Source: Yoonia sp. R2331
Lineage (GTDB): Bacteria > Pseudomonadota > Alphaproteobacteria > Rhodobacterales > Rhodobacteraceae
Length of the DNA: 64,000 bases
Assembly: GCF_041103235.1 (NCBI RefSeq)
Contig: NZ_JBGCUN010000002.1
Span: 372,001-436,000 of the forward strand
Direction: 5' to 3'
Positions 60,392-64,000 of this stretch are shown piece by piece (position 1 is the stretch's first letter; each line of letters starts with the position of its first letter). A program made the translations under genes and the position numbers. Below the pieces are notes generated by a model. That model was not told where the DNA came from. It ran no database searches and saw nothing but the letters and a program-made list of their open reading frames with translations.

Positions 60392-61303
60392 ATGTCGCAT
60401 CTGACGTTTCTGCAAGACCTCTCGCCGGAGGATCGCGCAAGGCTGACCGCACTGACCAACCGCGCGGGGCTGATCCATCTTGCGTGGCACAGCACTTTGA
60501 TCCTTGTGCCGGCCGTGCTGATCGCTGCGGGTGTGCCGGGCTGGCCTCTTTTATTGATGCCGCTGGGCTTGTTTCTGGTGTTCCTGTTCCACCTGCTGCA
60601 CGAAGCGACCCATGAAACCGTCTTTGCAGCCAAAGCGTTGAACATATGGGTGGCGCGGGTTGCGGGGTTCATCTTGTTGATCCCGCCCGCGTGGTTCCGC
60701 TACTTTCACTTTGCGCACCACAAACACACCCACGACCCCGATCAAGATCCTGAACTAGCGACCCCCAAACCGCGCACATGGGGCAGCTACATTTGGTATC
60801 TGACGGGCGCACCTCTTTGGAGGTCTGTCGCCGTGACGCTTTGGACAAATGCCACCGGCGGCTGTGATGATGCGTTTGTCCCAACCCGCCAACGCAACCG
60901 CATCACGGCAGAGGCGCGCTGGATGCTCCTCGTCTACGCGCTGCTTGGCGGGGCCTCAATTGCGCTGGGCTCGGCGTTGCTCTTCTGGGTCTGGATTCTG
61001 CCGATGCTGATCGGCCAGCCGTTCCTGCGGGCCTATCTGATGGCCGAACACACCGATTGCCCAAACGTCCCTGACATGTTCAGCAACACCCGCACGATCT
61101 TTGCCAATCGTGCTGTCCGCTGGCTGGCATGGAACATGCCTTACCACGCCGAACATCACGCGTTTCCGACGGTCCCCTTTCACCAGCTCCCCGCATTGCA
61201 CGACATGGCGCGGACGCATCTGCGCGAAACCGAAACCAGCTATACCGCTTTTCACGCGGGCTTTTCCGGGCGCCTAACGCCCGCGCCCGGCGGCCAGGGC
61301 TGA
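60392..61303 (+). CDS. Fatty acid desaturase (membrane di-iron)
   Basis: The 303-residue integral membrane protein has the three histidine boxes of the desaturase/hydroxylase family: HLLHEATHETVF, HFAHHKHTHDPD, and PYHAEHHAFPTVPFHQLP. Helices lie between the boxes. It inserts double bonds or hydroxyls in acyl chains, or acts on sterol- or carotenoid-like substrates. The ATG directly follows the TerB-like stop. The 3' end overlaps the convergent DMT transporter by 30 nt. Confidence 0.9.
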   Translation: MSHLTFLQDLSPEDRARLTALTNRAGLIHLAWHSTLILVPAVLIAAGVPGWPLLLMPLGLFLVFLFHLLHEATHETVFAAKALNIWVARVAGFILLIPPAWFRYFHFAHHKHTHDPDQDPELATPKPRTWGSYIWYLTGAPLWRSVAVTLWTNATGGCDDAFVPTRQRNRITAEARWMLLVYALLGGASIALGSALLFWVWILPMLIGQPFLRAYLMAEHTDCPNVPDMFSNTRTIFANRAVRWLAWNMPYHAEHHAFPTVPFHQLPALHDMARTHLRETETSYTAFHAGFSGRLTPAPGGQG

Positions 61304-62143
61304 TCCAACACCAGCGGCAATGATCACGACCAGCCCAACCAGCGTCCAGCGGTCCGGCCAGTCACCAAAGACAAGCAAACCCAACACCATCGCGGCAATC
61401 AACTGGCTATAGATCAACGGTGCGATCACGCCTGCGGGCGTTGTCCGATTGACCTGCACCAGCAACAGGTTCCCAATCGCAGACCCTAGCGCACTGATCG
61501 TCAAGAGCCCCATTGCGACCGCACTGAACGCCCCCGCGCCACCAACCGCAAACGGGGCCAGCAACACCGTGCCGATGGCAAGCTGGGACAACAATAAGAA
61601 TCGCGGTCGGAACCCCGGTGCCAGCCAGCGTGTTGTGACCAGATAGCCGCCATGCAGGCACCCGGCCAAAACGGCAAAGCCCATGCCGACACTCACCCCA
61701 AATCCGGGACGCACCACGATCAGCACACCCGCGAAACTCACTGCCAGCAGCCCCGCACGCAGCACGGTCACCCGCTCTTTCAGGATCAGCGCCGACAGGA
61801 CAAAGGCCACCACCGGCCCAATGAAAAACCCCGCAAAAGCGTTGGCCATCGGCTCTGTCTTCAGCGCGGTCAAAATGCACGCGATCCCGCCCGCAATCAG
61901 CGCGGCCCGCAGGATCAGCCGCCAGTCCAGCATCAACCGCCACTCGTGTCGTTGCATCCCACTCAGTGGTGCCAACACGATCACCGCCAGCGCAAACCTT
62001 GCCCAGGCCACAAAAAACGGCGCAAACCCCATGCCGCCCAAAACTTTCCCTGCCGCGTCCCCGCCAACAATCAGGAACATCGCGGTCACGACGGAAAGGA
62101 TGACGATGGGCATGGCGCGTCCGCTCTGGCTGGTTCGCGCCAT
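61274..62143 (-). CDS. DMT-superfamily transporter (EamA type)
   Basis: The 289-residue protein has about ten membrane helices in two EamA repeats (LIVGGDAAGKVLGGMGFAPFFVAWARFALAVI and LLTISALGSAIGNLLLVQVNRTTPAGVIAPLIYSQ). Such proteins export or import metabolites; substrate is unpredictable. ATG 62143 or 62113 could start it; neither has a clear Shine-Dalgarno. Longer frame extension upstream runs antisense to pncB and is not coding. It is divergent from pncB. Confidence 0.88.
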   Translation of the reverse strand: MARTSQSGRAMPIVILSVVTAMFLIVGGDAAGKVLGGMGFAPFFVAWARFALAVIVLAPLSGMQRHEWRLMLDWRLILRAALIAGGIACILTALKTEPMANAFAGFFIGPVVAFVLSALILKERVTVLRAGLLAVSFAGVLIVVRPGFGVSVGMGFAVLAGCLHGGYLVTTRWLAPGFRPRFLLLSQLAIGTVLLAPFAVGGAGAFSAVAMGLLTISALGSAIGNLLLVQVNRTTPAGVIAPLIYSQLIAAMVLGLLVFGDWPDRWTLVGLVVIIAAGVGSALAAGRGR

Positions 62144-62272
62144 CAGTGCGGCACTTGTGACCAATGTGCAATCGCATCCTGTGGGTATCCGGGCCACACA
62201 TCTGCCGCGCCCCGCGCTTGCAAACCCCGCCACCCCTTGCTCTAACCGCCACCAAGCCAACGGAGGACCAGA

Positions 62273-63565
62273 ATGGTCGACATCGCCACCCGCGTCTGGA
62301 ACCACAAATGGAAGATCGACCCGATCGTCCGTTCCCTGATCGACACCGATTTCTACAAACTGCTGATGTGCCAATCGGTGTTCCGCAACAAACCCGACAC
62401 GGCTGTCACCTTCTCCCTCATCAACCGCGCCACCCATATCCCGCTCGCCACCCTCATCGACGAAGGCGAGCTGCGCGAGCAACTCGACCACATCCGCTCC
62501 CTCTCGCTCCGCCGCGGCGAAAGCACATGGATGCGCGGCAACACCTTCTACGGCAAACGCCAGATGTTCTCGCCCGAATTCATGGACTGGTTTGAAAACC
62601 TCCGCCTGCCGCCCTACCACCTTGAACGCGTTGGTGACCAATACGAACTCACCTTCGAAGGATCATGGCCCGAGGTCATGCTTTGGGAAATCCCCGCTCT
62701 CGCTGTGCTGATGGAACTGCGCGGCCGCGCCGTCCTCGGCGCAATGGGCCGGTTTGAACTGCAGGTCCTCTACGCCCGCGCCATGACCAAACTCTGGGAA
62801 AAGGTCGAACAACTGCAAACCATCCCCGACCTGCGCATCGCGGACTTCGGCACCCGCCGCCGCCACTCCTTCCTCTGGCAGGACTGGTGCGTGCAGGCCA
62901 TGTCCGAAGGTCTGGGCAGCGCCTTCGCGGGCACCTCCAACTGCCTGATCGCCAAGAACCGCGACATGGAGGCGATTGGAACCAACGCTCACGAACTCCC
63001 CATGGTCTACGCCGCGCTTGCGCAGGACGACACGGCCCTGGCACAGGCTCCCTATGACGTGCTGTCCGACTGGCAGGCCGAACACGACGGCAACCTGCGC
63101 ATCATCCTGCCCGACACCTACGGCACACCGGGGTTCTTGGAGCGTGCGCCGGATTGGCTCGCCGGCTGGACCGGCATCCGCATCGATTCAGGTGACCCCG
63201 CCGCCGGTGCCGAAGCCGCAATCGCGTGGTGGACATCCCGCGGCGAAGACCCCCGCCAAAAGCTCGTCATCTTCTCCGACGGCTTGGACGTCGACAAAAT
63301 CCTGTCCCTGCACGCGCAATTCGTCGGCCGAGTCCGCGTTTCCTTCGGCTGGGGCACCATGCTGACCAACGACTTCAAGGGTCTGACAGATGGCGACAGC
63401 CTCGCCCCCTTCTCACTGGTCTGCAAAGCCGTCTCGGCCAATGGCAACGCGACGGTCAAGCTGAGCGACAACTCGAATAAAGCGATGGGGCCACTTGACG
63501 AGATCACTCGTTACAAGCGAGTGTTCGGTGTCGGTGATCAGGCCGAATTTGAAATCTTGGTTTGA
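62273..63565 (+). CDS. pncB: PncB, nicotinate phosphoribosyltransferase
   Basis: PncB turns nicotinate into nicotinate mononucleotide in the Preiss-Handler salvage route. The 430-residue product has SLIDTDFYKLLMCQSVFRN, the LRIADFGTRRRHSFLWQ loop with the autophosphorylated-His region, SNCLIAKN, and the ISGD-like IRIDSGDPAAG phosphoribosyl site. It completes the pathway with pncA (54223-54816). A GGAGGACC ribosome-binding site precedes the ATG. The last 30 codons (from about 63470) use more A/T-ending codons than the rest of the gene. Confidence 0.96.
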   Translation: MVDIATRVWNHKWKIDPIVRSLIDTDFYKLLMCQSVFRNKPDTAVTFSLINRATHIPLATLIDEGELREQLDHIRSLSLRRGESTWMRGNTFYGKRQMFSPEFMDWFENLRLPPYHLERVGDQYELTFEGSWPEVMLWEIPALAVLMELRGRAVLGAMGRFELQVLYARAMTKLWEKVEQLQTIPDLRIADFGTRRRHSFLWQDWCVQAMSEGLGSAFAGTSNCLIAKNRDMEAIGTNAHELPMVYAALAQDDTALAQAPYDVLSDWQAEHDGNLRIILPDTYGTPGFLERAPDWLAGWTGIRIDSGDPAAGAEAAIAWWTSRGEDPRQKLVIFSDGLDVDKILSLHAQFVGRVRVSFGWGTMLTNDFKGLTDGDSLAPFSLVCKAVSANGNATVKLSDNSNKAMGPLDEITRYKRVFGVGDQAEFEILV

Positions 63566-63595
63566 CAATCGCATTGGGCAACAACAAAGAGAACA

Positions 63596-64000
63596 ATGGA
63601 TCAAATTGAAAACGAAAAACTCGACGAGAGCATTAGACATATTCTCTCTGGAAACGCAGTATGCTTTGTTGGGGCCGGATTTTCAATAGGAGGTGAGAAC
63701 AGCGAAGGAGAGAGCATTCCTAGTACTGGGGAACTGGAGAAGCTGCTTCGCGAACTTGCTGACTTGCCTCCAGATGAGCAATCGACACTTCCAGCACTAG
63801 GCGACTATATCGAAGATGATCCACGGCTCGCTCCAGAACTTCGATCTCTATTGGCTAGGCGGCTTACGATTTGCAAGCCCAATGCAACGCAACAAGCGCT
63901 TATCTCATTGCCGTGGCGGGCAGTTTTTACAACAAACTACGACGATCTATTTGAGCGTGGTCCGAACCCAAGTCAATATAACCCAGTCTCAATCGCAACA
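63596..64000 (+). CDS. SIR2-like (SIR2_2-type) NADase-domain protein, 5' part only
   Basis: The frame opens at ATG 63596 and runs without a stop to the window end (135 codons). It has the NAD-binding motif AVCFVGAGFS (residues 21-30) and the TTNYDDLFE motif (residues 112-120), the two sequence hallmarks of SIR2-like domains in prokaryotic defence proteins. The catalytic His and any C-terminal sensor lie beyond the window. AAAGAG precedes the ATG. It uses AGA, ATA and CTA codons rare in the neighbours and is lower in GC, suggesting horizontal transfer. It follows pncB by 30 nt. Which SIR2 subtype it is cannot be told. Confidence 0.8.
   Translation, partial: MDQIENEKLDESIRHILSGNAVCFVGAGFSIGGENSEGESIPSTGELEKLLRELADLPPDEQSTLPALGDYIEDDPRLAPELRSLLARRLTICKPNATQQALISLPWRAVFTTNYDDLFERGPNPSQYNPVSIAT

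Noticed and set aside
62144-62641. N-terminal extension of the DMT transporter frame
   Set aside because: This part is antisense to the conserved start of pncB and adds a non-family sequence before the first membrane helix.

Overview
The window looks like the chromosome of a marine-type Rhodobacterales (Roseobacter-group) alphaproteobacterium. The clues are gene content and order: a FlbT/FlaF/DUF1217 flagellar cluster, a ubiB-ubiE...mutM-enoyl-CoA hydratase...rpsT-dnaA-dnaN-recF...gyrB replication block, CtrA-like and GANTC (CcrM-type) motifs, and GC-rich codon use. No tRNA, rRNA, insertion sequence or CRISPR array was seen.

Region 1 (1-25,967) is one flagellar biosynthesis cluster in several transcription units: flgL(end)-flgI (+); fliF-fliH-fliN-fliP (-); fliL-orf-motE-motA-orf(727 aa)-flhA-fliR-flhB-fliJ-like (+); flgB-flgC-fliE-fliQ-flgF-flgG-flgA-flgH-fliL2 (-); fliI (+); flaF-flbT-DUF1217 (-); flagellin (-); rod-binding FlgJ-like plus a FlgN-like gene (-); fliK-flgD (+). 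It supplies the MS ring, rod, P and L rings, export gate, ATPase, stator MotA, hook-length control and filament. fliG, fliM, motB, flgE and flgK are not in the window. Several divergent promoters carry TTAA-N7-TTAA-like boxes, which suggests CtrA control.

Region 2 (25,971-43,819) is the replication-linked core: ubiB, ubiE, a membrane protein, mutM, an enoyl-CoA hydratase, rpsT, dnaA, dnaN, recF and gyrB. It is interrupted twice: by a racemase / M24 peptidase / PLP-lyase trio (30.7-33.6 kb), and by a five-gene VOC, GNAT, LysE, TetR and quinone-reductase segment between recF and gyrB. The dnaA upstream region holds a cluster of four GANTC sites and a set of overlapping stem-loops. The TetR/reductase intergenic region holds three copies of one operator.

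Region 3 (43.8-53.3 kb) has a HlyC-like acyltransferase homologue lacking the catalytic histidine, a decayed PepSY-TM pseudogene, a cysteine-synthase-family gene, and a tight six-gene catabolic operon on the minus strand (hydantoinase A and B, SDR, FAD oxidoreductase, HpaI-type aldolase, uronate-dehydrogenase-like) preceded by a LysR gene.

Region 4 (54.2-63.6 kb) is mixed housekeeping: nicotinamidase, a small P-loop kinase, an Hsp70-like protein, two unknown membrane proteins, trhO, AbrB-type permease, TerB-like protein, fatty acid desaturase, DMT transporter and nicotinate phosphoribosyltransferase. Right after pncB, at 63,596, the base composition drops and a SIR2-like gene begins and runs off the window. 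It resembles NAD-consuming anti-phage effectors and probably marks the edge of a horizontally acquired island. This is the best lead to an uncharacterised system, but most of it lies outside the window.
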